Below are positions 46,198 to 53,917 of a DNA stretch of 64,000 nucleotides, one piece after another. The notes under the pieces are model-generated. The model searched no databases and had not been told where the DNA came from. It saw only the letters and a list, made by a program, of their open reading frames with translations. How positions within the stretch are numbered: the first letter of the stretch is position 1; each line of letters starts with the position of its first letter. The position numbers were made by a program, and so were the translations under genes. Source of the stretch: Candidatus Protochlamydia phocaeensis (GTDB lineage: Bacteria; Chlamydiota; Chlamydiia; Chlamydiales; Parachlamydiaceae); contig NZ_FCNU01000021.1 of assembly GCF_001545115.1 (NCBI RefSeq), positions 100,581 through 164,580 on the forward strand, written 5' to 3'.

Positions 46198-46505
46198 AGC
46201 GTCCTGTTCTTTTTCTCTAGCCCCCATCCGATAGCGAGCAATTATTCCTTCCCTCTTGCCCGCTGTCTGATATCGGTTTCCTAGTTGATAGGGGGGTTAA
46301 TCCCCTCTTCCAGCCCTTTCCTCATTCTTTATTTTAAAACCTAAGGCCTTGTTAATAACAAGCCCTAACAATTCCTTGTTTTTCTTATTAGATTTAACAT
46401 TAGTTGAAGTTTTGATAATTTTTTATTTCTATTTTTTTTGATTTTTGCTAATATTTAAATCTTGTATTCTTTATAAAATCTTTATTTATTGTTAAAGGCA
46501 TCTTT
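46198..46505. other. Intergenic region before coiled-coil protein B
   Basis: 308 bp. The first part has a small GC-rich inverted pair (GGGG...CCCC, 46290-46310). The last 130 bp are extremely AT-rich and presumably hold the promoter. Confidence 0.45.
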
Positions 46506-48842
46506 ATGTCCACTCCTCTCGTGATCTCCCCTCTTGATCCTCCTTCCGGAGATATTCCCGCTTGGGATTTTGGTTTAAATTCAGCATCCCCTGCAACGAT
46601 GGAGTCTTTTGATCACATTGGCGACAAAAATGATTTGGACATTAATGCCCTTGACTTCCTCTATCTTCCTCCTTCCCTTCCCACTTTGCCTGCTTTATCT
46701 ACGGATTTAGCCTCTAACTATTCCATTCGGTCTTATCCTACTCTTTCGCAAGCCCAGACCGCCGAAAAGCAAGCAAATTCCGAAAAGCCAGCAAGTAAAG
46801 TTGAAGAGAAAGACGCTCCTGTTGACGATTCTGCCTATGAAGAAGATTATATCCAGCGTTTAGAGAATTTAGAGAAGATTTTTGACAAGATTGTAAAAGA
46901 TACGGACAAGCACTTAGCCGGTTATAAAGACTTGTGGATGCATGTTAAAAATGCTTACCATTTTAAGGAAGAATTAATGGGCTTCTTAAAAGAAGTGATC
47001 TCTTCCGATACATGCGATCACATTAGCGATAATATAGACAATATTTATGATCCTCTTAAGGTTTTTAAGCCTTTGGGTGCGGCGGCTTTGAATGCTGTTA
47101 AATACGTGGCGCTTCAGCAAGCGCGCAAAGAGTTGGATCACATCCAAAAAGGCATTCAAAAGCAGAGCAAGCACTATAAACTTAAAAATATTCAAAGGCG
47201 GCTTGAGCGCTTATCGAATCGCATCAAAGAAGAACAGCAAGAAGCCATCAACGATAGTACAGAGCAGGGAGCCAAGGTAATTGGAAACCACTTTATTGCA
47301 GCCCAATTAGCTAAGTATGCGGGTTTATCGCAAAATAAGGTTCTCAAGGGATGCAAAATTGCAGCTGATGTCGGAAAAGAAATCAAAGACATCCGCAAAA
47401 TTTGGCAAGGCTACAAATATCAAGGAGAGTGGCAATATCATTTAGCTCCTCGGCTTCGCATTAATGAAGGATTGGATCTAACTGCCAAGGAAAAGATTAA
47501 AAACGAGCTGGAAGCTTTTCTTCTATCCTTGAATAACGCTCAAACCATTGAAGACGTAAAGAAAATCTTGGAAGATATCCGGATTGATCTGGACGTTCCT
47601 AGTGATATTGAAGAATGGAAGGAATGGCTGCAGCATGACAGGATGCAAGATTATTTATTGCGCTCCTATCAATATCGGAAGGGGATCGTCTATTTTGCTA
47701 ATCAAGACGATATCCAGGCCTTGTTAATAAAAAGGCAACAATTTACTTCCAAGATTTTGATCTTCAATCAAGAAAAGATTGAACTTTTCGCTGCCCAAAG
47801 CGTTGATTTAAGCTTCGAAGAGATCCAAAGGTGGTTGGCTCAAGAGCATATTCATTTAAAAGAAATAGAAGGCGCACCTCAGACCAAAGACGAGTGGATC
47901 CAGCGCATTCAACAAGAAGATTTCATTGTCGTGTTGGCCAAGCAAAGGGCCGCTTATCAGGAAACAGTGGCTAGATTGGCCGAACAAGGTTTGCGGGCCG
48001 GTCTATTAAAGAAAATTTCTTTAGAGCGGAAACTTTTGACCTTTAGAGGTATTGAATCAATTTTAAACATTGCTTTGGCTTGCATCAGAATTGCTTTTTA
48101 TCTTCCAGGATTGGGAGGAGATTTAGAGAAGTACCTTATTAACTTGTTGGTCGATAAACTTCCTATTCCCGGACTCGGATTAGTGACCATTTTATGCTGC
48201 GATCGCGACCTGACGTTAGATAATTTGTTTATGATGGCCATTCACCATTGTGTAGGCTATTACTATAAGCCCAATGAATACAGCTTAGAGGGCTATAAGA
48301 TTAACGCCAAAATGCAATATTCACGCTTAATGGCTCAGCTTTATCTATGTGTCAATCTCTTAAAAAGAATGCTTCTATGGATCCGCATCCGCATTGTAGA
48401 GAACTTTATCCTGCGAAGACAAAATCGCTCGATCGAAACAGATAGCCAATATCAGGACTTAAAACAGCGCCTCAATCAGTATAATTTAGAATATAGAGCG
48501 AAAATGATGCAATGGGAAGCGCAAATAGAAAAGCTAAAGCTCGCAGATCTGCAGCTTTTGCTTCAGCCCAACCCTGTTAAAATCATAGCTTCTAATGGGG
48601 AGGAAGAGGACTTTGAACCGCTAAAGAATCTAGTCGCTGCCTTAGACTCATCCGATTTCGATTGTTTCCCGCAAGACATCCTGGACACCTTTAAAGAACA
48701 TGCTGGCCTTGATTTAACGGAGGAAAACAAATCAAAAACGGAAGCAAGCTTGAAAAGCTTATTTTTGAAAGCCGAGCTTTCCTTAAGCAAGTCCTATCTT
48801 GCCAACAGAATCGCTTTCTTAAAATCAGGCCAACTCGCTTAA
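46506..48842 (+). CDS. Large coiled-coil membrane protein B (candidate effector, 778 aa)
   Basis: No named family. A Pro-rich N-terminus is followed by an acidic linker (VEEKDAPVDDSAYEEDY), then basic coiled coil (QRRLERLSNRIKEEQQEA near 235). ERKLLTFRGIESILNIALA leads into a hydrophobic region (about 515-560), and a helical C-terminus follows. It is paralogous to the 844-aa protein at 42978 by order of segments and the FRxIES junction, but strongly diverged. AAAGG 7 nt before the ATG. The very AT-rich leader shows it can be transcribed independently. A type III effector or inclusion-membrane role is inference. Confidence 0.75.
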   Translation: MSTPLVISPLDPPSGDIPAWDFGLNSASPATMESFDHIGDKNDLDINALDFLYLPPSLPTLPALSTDLASNYSIRSYPTLSQAQTAEKQANSEKPASKVEEKDAPVDDSAYEEDYIQRLENLEKIFDKIVKDTDKHLAGYKDLWMHVKNAYHFKEELMGFLKEVISSDTCDHISDNIDNIYDPLKVFKPLGAAALNAVKYVALQQARKELDHIQKGIQKQSKHYKLKNIQRRLERLSNRIKEEQQEAINDSTEQGAKVIGNHFIAAQLAKYAGLSQNKVLKGCKIAADVGKEIKDIRKIWQGYKYQGEWQYHLAPRLRINEGLDLTAKEKIKNELEAFLLSLNNAQTIEDVKKILEDIRIDLDVPSDIEEWKEWLQHDRMQDYLLRSYQYRKGIVYFANQDDIQALLIKRQQFTSKILIFNQEKIELFAAQSVDLSFEEIQRWLAQEHIHLKEIEGAPQTKDEWIQRIQQEDFIVVLAKQRAAYQETVARLAEQGLRAGLLKKISLERKLLTFRGIESILNIALACIRIAFYLPGLGGDLEKYLINLLVDKLPIPGLGLVTILCCDRDLTLDNLFMMAIHHCVGYYYKPNEYSLEGYKINAKMQYSRLMAQLYLCVNLLKRMLLWIRIRIVENFILRRQNRSIETDSQYQDLKQRLNQYNLEYRAKMMQWEAQIEKLKLADLQLLLQPNPVKIIASNGEEEDFEPLKNLVAALDSSDFDCFPQDILDTFKEHAGLDLTEENKSKTEASLKSLFLKAELSLSKSYLANRIAFLKSGQLA

Positions 48843-48860
48843 TTACATTTCAGCTTATCG

Positions 48861-48891
48861 ACTCCTTTCTTTTGCTCAGTAAAAGAAAGGA
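48861..48891 (+). terminator. Terminator-like hairpin after coiled-coil protein B
   Basis: ACTCCTTTCTTTT / AAAAGAAAGGAGT stem, about 12 bp, with a 6-nt loop; a few T residues upstream on the other strand. Weak T-run on the + strand. Confidence 0.45.
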
Positions 48892-49198
48892 GTTAAACCA
48901 TCCCATCTAAGCAACGCTAAATTAATTCCCAAAATCGTTTCATCCCATTCAGACAAAAGTCATAATCACAGCAACTCAAAAAATTGAGAGCTGTTTAGAA
49001 CCAAAGATTGAAATGTTTCAAGCATAGATAGACGGAACGGGAGAATCTCCCTCTGCCTGTCCCACACAATTTAACTGTTTGATAAAAAACTGAACGGCAA
49101 AAACAGGCAGAAAGAATATTTTTTGAATAAGGCAAGCCACTCATTTTAGCCTTTGCCGGCTCTTGCGACTTGGATTGGCCACTTATCAGGTCTTATTA

Positions 49199-49310
49199 AC
49201 CTGAGTTTGGAGTTTTTTTGCCCTTTGGATTGATGTGAAAGCGCTTGCCATTTATTCATCTCAGAGGCTTTGACACAGTCGAAAGAGCAAAAAAACTCCA
49301 AATCCAGGTT
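49199..49310. repeat. Family A palindromic repeat, copy 5 (112 bp, short form)
   Basis: The best-preserved ends: AACCTGAGTTTGGAGTTTTT and its inverted AAAAACTCCAAATCCAGGTT, over 25 bp including the adjoining TTGC / GCAA. Inside, TCTCAGAGGCTTTGACACAG. It lacks about 50 bp of the centre seen in the 160-bp copies. Confidence 0.8.
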
Positions 49311-49390
49311 ATTAAAGCATAATACCCTAATTTGAGATGATTTTCTCCAAGGAGAAGACACTCAAACCAGGCCATAAGCTATTTCAAACA
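49311..49390. repeat. Family B palindromic repeat, copy 8
   Basis: ATTAAAGCATAATACCCTAA, ATGATTTTCTCCAAGGAGAA and ACTCAAACCAGGCCATAAGC. It is joined directly to family A copy 5. Confidence 0.55.
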
Positions 49391-49398
49391 CCCATCTT

Positions 49399-49791
49399 TT
49401 ATTGATCTTCGGCGATAAGCTCGACTTTCTTTCCGCTATCTTCTTCCGGCAAAAGATCCGTAATGGCTGCTTTAAAAAATTCCAATTTCGCTCCATCGTA
49501 CATTTTGAGGATGACCGTTTGATCCCCCACACGTACAACTGTTCCAATGATTCCCATTGCAACAACGCGATCCCCTTTTTTGAGCGTATTACGCTGCTCT
49601 TCTAAAGCTTTGCGTCTTTTTTGTTCTGGACGCCATAAAATGACGTAAAAAAATAGAAAGGCTATTCCAATCATGACCAGAGTTTGCCAAAAGCTCTGAT
49701 CAGCTGGAGGAGGGGTATCCCCTTCAGCAAATAATCGCCCGCTTGCCAATACCGTTAAAGTGGTTAATAGCATATATAATTTTGCTTTCAT
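49399..49791 (-). CDS. yajC: Preprotein translocase accessory subunit YajC
   Basis: Single-pass inner-membrane protein associated with SecDF. 130 residues from ATG 49791, supported by GAGG 7 nt upstream (the frame itself extends to 49809). An N-terminal hydrophobic leader (MKAKLYMLLTTLTVLASG) is unusual for YajC, which normally begins close to its membrane helix; it is followed by the true YajC helix (FWQTLVMIGIAFLFFYVILW). The hallmark RPEQKRRKALEEQRNTLKKG and GDRVVAMGIIGTV segments follow. In Chlamydia it sits between nqr6 and ygcA; here tgt intervenes. Confidence 0.93.
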   Translation of the reverse strand: MKAKLYMLLTTLTVLASGRLFAEGDTPPPADQSFWQTLVMIGIAFLFFYVILWRPEQKRRKALEEQRNTLKKGDRVVAMGIIGTVVRVGDQTVILKMYDGAKLEFFKAAITDLLPEEDSGKKVELIAEDQ

Positions 49792-50112
49792 TATTTTCCT
49801 CATTAACAATTAAATGGTTTAATCAGTCCGTTCAAGTGCGACTCTTTAGCCATTCCTTCAAAAAGTTTGAAAAAACGATTTCAAACTCAACAAGCCAATG
49901 CTCTGCCTCATGAGCTCTCATACCAGCTCTAATAGGAAAACTTAGGTGGCAGAGCATCAGCTTTAAAGACTATTCTCAGCTAAATAGAGTTTATGAATAA
50001 GCACTGTTAGAGACGGCTATCGAATAAGCTTATATTGCTCACTATAAACTAGAGATCTTTTAAGTCGAACTCTTCCTCTTCTTATTCGTCTTTTTGTGAA
50101 CAAATAATATAA
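49792..50112. other. Intergenic region yajC-tgt with hairpins
   Basis: 321 bp. On the minus strand a 9-bp stem AGTTTGAAA / TTTCAAACT followed by TTTT (49855-49887) is a plausible tgt terminator. A second perfect inverted pair ATGCTCTGCC / GGCAGAGCAT (49898-49957, 40-nt loop) lies just upstream of it. Confidence 0.5.
49856..49887 (-). terminator. Probable terminator after tgt
   Basis: Minus-strand stem AGTTTGAAA-TCGTTT-TTTCAAACT (9 bp) followed by TTTTGAAGG. It ends the rlmD-tgt unit. Confidence 0.5.
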
Positions 50113-51222
50113 TTAAATAGGATAAATTTCACAGATCCTTTGATAGAACTTTTGCAGCTCATCTTGGCAAATAGCTTGCCTCAAGTGCTGCATGAAATCA
50201 AGATAAAATGCCAAATTTTGTAAAGAAACCAAGGTCAATCCGGTTATTTCCCCTACATTTAAAAGATGATGGATATAGGCTTTGCTATACTGAGAATTCT
50301 CTCCCTTTAATTCCGCATCTAATGGGTCAAAATCTCTAGCATAGCGTCCCCCTTTGATGGGAATTTTTCCCGACCAAGTAAAAGCTGTTCCATGACGAGC
50401 GGCTCTTGTCGGCATAACGCAATCGAATAAATCTACGCCTCTCATGACGGCTTCAATAATATTTCGAGGGGTGCCGACTCCCATTAAATAGCGAGGCTTG
50501 TCAATTGGCAAAAAGAGCTCTGCTGCTTCGATCATGGCATTTCTTATTTCGGCGGGCACGCCGACGGATAATCCTCCGATAGCGAACCCTTCAAAAGGAA
50601 GCCGGCTTAACTGATGGGCAGCCTCCTGCCTTAGCGCCGCATAAGCTTGCCCGTGGATAATGGCAAATAAACCTTGATGCGGCTGAAGAGGACAATCCCG
50701 ACATTGCTTGGCCCATCGATAAGATCTTTCAACAGCTTTTAACGCCTCTTCATAAGAACTCGGATAAGGCAAACAGGCATCCAATGTCATGACAATATCC
50801 CCTCCCATCACTTTTTGCGCTTCCATGCTTTCTCGCGGTCCAAGCGTGTAGCGGGTCCCATCAATATGAGATTGAAAAAGAAGCCCTTCATCAATTGCGC
50901 GATTAAGATGAGAAAGAGAAGCGACCTGAAATCCGCCCGAATCGGTCAAGATGGGCTTTGGCCAGCGCATGAATGCATGCAAGCCTCCTGCTTTTTGAAT
51001 AAGGGCAAGCCCTGGCCTTAGCATGATATGATAGGCATTTACGACGAGAATTGGAGCCTCGAGATCTAGTAAATGCCGTTGGGTGAGCGTTTTAACGGAG
51101 CCTCGCGTCCCAACTGGCATAAAAGCCGGCGTTTCAATGCTTCCATGCGCCGTTTCAATTAATCCCAAGCGGGCCCTGGATGTCCCATCCTTCTTAAGAA
51201 GATTAAAGCAAAAAGAAGACAT
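50113..51222 (-). CDS. tgt: tRNA-guanine transglycosylase (Tgt) lacking the zinc site
   Basis: Exchanges guanine 34 of GUN-anticodon tRNAs for a 7-deazaguanine base. 369 residues from ATG 51222. The catalytic aspartates are in place: TDSGGFQVASL, TLDACLPYP and FDCVMPTRAARHGTAFT. The four zinc ligands of the family (CxCxxC plus a His in the HNLxxY region) are all missing: the corresponding stretches read DPLDAELKGENSQYSKAY and SLQNLAFYLDF. The substrate loop is GGLSVGVPAE, with Val where bacterial preQ1-specific enzymes have Glu (GGLAVGE). This fits queuine use, as reported for the C. trachomatis enzyme. It starts 38 bp after rlmD, probably in one operon. Confidence 0.93.
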   Translation of the reverse strand: MSSFCFNLLKKDGTSRARLGLIETAHGSIETPAFMPVGTRGSVKTLTQRHLLDLEAPILVVNAYHIMLRPGLALIQKAGGLHAFMRWPKPILTDSGGFQVASLSHLNRAIDEGLLFQSHIDGTRYTLGPRESMEAQKVMGGDIVMTLDACLPYPSSYEEALKAVERSYRWAKQCRDCPLQPHQGLFAIIHGQAYAALRQEAAHQLSRLPFEGFAIGGLSVGVPAEIRNAMIEAAELFLPIDKPRYLMGVGTPRNIIEAVMRGVDLFDCVMPTRAARHGTAFTWSGKIPIKGGRYARDFDPLDAELKGENSQYSKAYIHHLLNVGEITGLTLVSLQNLAFYLDFMQHLRQAICQDELQKFYQRICEIYPI

Positions 51223-51260
51223 GCCTATACACAAGTAAATTTACTTGTATATATAAGACA

Positions 51261-52694
51261 TCAACGTGTTAAGACAATAATATTTTCTACGTGAACGGTT
51301 TGCGGAAACTGGTCGACAGGCTGGACTTCTTTCAGCCGATAGCCGCCTGCCAGCAAGTCACCTAAATTAGCGGCTTGGGTCGCAGGATTGCAAGAAACGT
51401 AAATAAGCTTAGGAGCCTGCAGTTCTAATAAATGCTGAATAGCTCTTGGATCCAAACCTACTCGCGGAGGATCGACCAAAACAATATCCGGACGCTGCTT
51501 CTTCTCTTGCAATAGAGCAGCTAATGAATGCCCAACATCACCAGACCGAACTGTCATATTGCTCAGACCGTTTGTTTTGATATTCTCCCGGGCATCCAAA
51601 ACAGACTCTGGGTTCAGCTCAATGCCGATGACTTCTTTTGCCCACTTAGCGCAGCAAACCCCCAGCGTTCCCGTTCCACAATAAAGATCGTAAACCAGCG
51701 AATCAGGGGAAAGATCTGCCATTTTCAACGCACAATTATATAATTGTTCAGCTTGCCGCGTATTTGGCTGAAAGAAGGCAGAAGGGCTAACGCGAAATTG
51801 CAAAGCATGCGATTGATCGTTCAATTGTAAGTGGATGATTTCCCGAATATGATCCGGACCATAAAGCAACATTTCATAAAAGCTGGTCGGTCTCCCCTTA
51901 CCAATTTGCTGAATGCGCAAGAAAATGGAAAGCCTTTGACTCGAGTCGGCCGGTTCAATGGCTTGGCGTAAAACGGCAACAAAACTCTCTAAATGGCGTT
52001 TTTGTAAAGCAAAGCTTGGATTGCCAGACACCGTCAGCATGATTAAACGATCGCCCGTTCGTTGGCCTTCCCGAATGGTCAACGTTCGCAAAGATCCCGT
52101 ATCGCGTCCTGCATGATAAGCATCCAATCCGGACTCTTCCCACCATTGTCTAACCGCCTTGACCGCCTCGACAAACCAAGGGTTGACCAAATGGCATTCT
52201 TGCATTTCAAAAACATGCCCCCTTGTGCCATATAGAATCAATCCCAAATAGCGATTTTGAGCTTTATCGCTAGAAAAAGTCAGCTCCATTTTATTGCGGT
52301 ATTGCCAAGGAGGCGAACAAGGGAGTATGGGATTCCATTTTACTCCCTCATGCAGATAAGGCTTAAGATAAGTCTTGATCCACGCTTCTTTTTGCTGCAA
52401 TTGGCGTTCATAGGGGAATTGCTGCCAACGGCAGCCTCCGCATTTTCCAAAGTGAATGCAACGCGGTTCGATGCGATCGGAAGAAGGAACCTTGATCTCT
52501 TCCAAAAAGCTTTGATAAATCCCCTTTCGCCGCTTTAGCAAATTAGCGACCACTTGATCTCCCGGAATTGAAAAGGGCACTTCCACTTCCGTCAACCGCC
52601 CATCCTGCATTGCATAGGATCCGATCCCATGACCTTCTTTTGAGAATTCTTGAATGGATAGATCCGCAAGGCGTAATTTGTGGCGAGATGACAT
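51261..52694 (-). CDS. rlmD: 23S rRNA (uracil-5-)-methyltransferase, RlmD/RumA type
   Basis: SAM-dependent enzyme making 5-methyluridine in 23S rRNA (U1939 in E. coli). 477 residues. N-terminal TRAM domain (about 1-60, VEVPFSIPGDQVVANLLKR). The 4Fe-4S ligands appear as CIHFGKCGGCRWQQ near 78-91, with the fourth Cys in MQECHLVNPW. SAM domain motifs DLYCGTGTLGV and VLVDPPRVGLD are followed by the catalytic Cys in IYVSCNPAT. It matches Chlamydia ygcA (CT742), whose neighbour is also hctA. RlmC cannot be formally excluded. Confidence 0.93.
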   Translation of the reverse strand: MSSRHKLRLADLSIQEFSKEGHGIGSYAMQDGRLTEVEVPFSIPGDQVVANLLKRRKGIYQSFLEEIKVPSSDRIEPRCIHFGKCGGCRWQQFPYERQLQQKEAWIKTYLKPYLHEGVKWNPILPCSPPWQYRNKMELTFSSDKAQNRYLGLILYGTRGHVFEMQECHLVNPWFVEAVKAVRQWWEESGLDAYHAGRDTGSLRTLTIREGQRTGDRLIMLTVSGNPSFALQKRHLESFVAVLRQAIEPADSSQRLSIFLRIQQIGKGRPTSFYEMLLYGPDHIREIIHLQLNDQSHALQFRVSPSAFFQPNTRQAEQLYNCALKMADLSPDSLVYDLYCGTGTLGVCCAKWAKEVIGIELNPESVLDARENIKTNGLSNMTVRSGDVGHSLAALLQEKKQRPDIVLVDPPRVGLDPRAIQHLLELQAPKLIYVSCNPATQAANLGDLLAGGYRLKEVQPVDQFPQTVHVENIIVLTR

Positions 52695-52832
52695 GAGACA
52701 GCTGCTTTTAAATTAAAGTTTAGAAAATTGGCTTATTGCTAGCTATGATAATGGATTAACAAACAATCTTTCAATATTAAAAGGCGGGTAGAATTTAACG
52801 GAAAGAGAGAGGGGATAACGATCTGATGGGAA

Positions 52833-52854
52833 AAGGGAGGAATTTTCCTCCCTT
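52833..52854 (-). terminator. Terminator after hctA
   Basis: Minus-strand AAGGGAGGA-AAAT-TCCTCCCTT, a perfect 9-bp GC-rich stem with a 4-nt loop, followed by TTCCC; 21 bp after the hctA stop. Confidence 0.65.
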
Positions 52855-52875
52855 AGCTTGTAAGTCAGCCTGATT

Positions 52876-53319
52876 CTATCTGGCAACTCTTCTTGTTGGA
52901 AGCTTAGCTGTTGCGCGCTTTACAGACATTTGACGAGCTCTGAAGCTTGTGCTTGCCTTAGCAGACTTTGCTTTTGGCTTTGCTTTAACAGCTGCAGATG
53001 ACTTTGATTTAGAAGCTGCGCCGGCTTTTGATTTAGCACCGCCAGCAGATTTAGCTTTTGAAGCTCCAGCAGACGCTGAAGATTTTCCTTTAGAAGAAGC
53101 TGCACCAGAAGCGGATCTGGCTGGTTTCTTTTGGCCTTTATTCTTCTTTTCAGATGAAATAGACTCTTTACGGAATAACTTTGCGATTTTTTCTAATTTA
53201 ACAGTTCCTGTACGAACGCGTTGAGAAGCTGCTTTGTTACCATTTTCAGATTTTTCAAGATCTTGTGTAATGTTAGCTAAAAGTTCTCTCATTTGTTTAA
53301 AAGTGTCTTTTAATGACAT
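52876..53319 (-). CDS. hctA: Histone H1-like protein Hc1
   Basis: DNA-compacting protein of the elementary body nucleoid. 147 residues. The conserved N-terminal half is close to chlamydial Hc1 (MSLKDTFKQMRELLANI..., GNKAASQRVRTGTVKLEKIA, LFRKESISSEKK). It is followed by a Lys/Ala/Ser-rich H1-like tail and an Arg-containing end (RRVAR). The tail is richer in Ser and Gly than in C. trachomatis. SD TAGGAGGAG upstream. Its place beside rlmD repeats the Chlamydia order CT742-CT743. Expected to be expressed late in development. Confidence 0.95.
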   Translation of the reverse strand: MSLKDTFKQMRELLANITQDLEKSENGNKAASQRVRTGTVKLEKIAKLFRKESISSEKKNKGQKKPARSASGAASSKGKSSASAGASKAKSAGGAKSKAGAASKSKSSAAVKAKPKAKSAKASTSFRARQMSVKRATAKLPTRRVAR

Positions 53320-53917
53320 GCCTAGAACTCCTCCTATTTAGAGTTATATATATTGACGATTAACTGAATATTAACTTTGGATATATTGTGCAACATTTTT
53401 CTTACAGTTTTTGAATTTTCATGCATTTTTTAGCAAAAATGCGCTTTTCTTGAATGTCCCATTAGAGATTGTCGTCGCATTCATAATGGCCTAGATTCAA
53501 ATTACATTGAATAGATAGGGCCTGCTTAAAATACCTTTTCAAATGGATAGGGATTCAAAAGCAGACAAAATTTAGGACCGCTCTCATTTATCTAAGGACT
53601 TATTTCATATTAGGAAAAATAATTGTGCTGCGTATACGTAAAAAACCGTTTAAGGATGGATTCTTTTTTTATTAAGAGATAGGCAAAAGCCAGCTTAGTT
53701 TAATGGAAAATCAAGAAGAACGGCTTGAGCAATTAGAAGTAGTGAAAATTTGTCCCTCTTTTGCTAGACTAGCTAGCGCCCTATCAAATGAGCTTTGTCA
53801 TCCTGATCGCATCAAAGTGCCAATGAATTAACTATGGGGGACTCTCGCAGTGGTCCAAACGGCAAAATTGATGCCATTAAGGGCATAGGTTCGTAATGGG
53901 CTTGATCATGAGGATTT
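53320..53917. other. Divergent intergenic region hctA-TPR operon
   Basis: 598 bp that must carry both promoters. It includes a perfect 8-bp hairpin GCATTTTT-TAGC-AAAAATGC (53423-53442) 100 bp upstream of hctA and a degraded family B arm (ATAATGGCCTAGATTCAAAT near 53485). A 42-codon ORF (53703-53831) has no SD and is probably chance. Confidence 0.5.

Larger units (their letters stand above)
48843..49398. other. Intergenic region coiled-coil B-yajC
   Basis: 556 bp between convergent genes. An inverted pair CTCCTTTCTTTTGCTC / AAAAGAAAGGAG (48861-48890) follows the first gene. Then unremarkable DNA, a family A repeat (49199-49310) and a family B repeat (49311-49390) directly joined. No ORF. Confidence 0.5.

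Noticed and set aside
52949..53224. 91-codon acidic frame on the + strand opposite hctA
   Set aside because: Mirror image of the Lys/Ala-rich hctA tail; low complexity and no SD.
53703..53831. 42-codon ORF MENQEERLEQLEVVKICPS between hctA and the TPR gene
   Set aside because: No SD, no terminator, no recognisable domain; kept only as a note in the intergenic entry.
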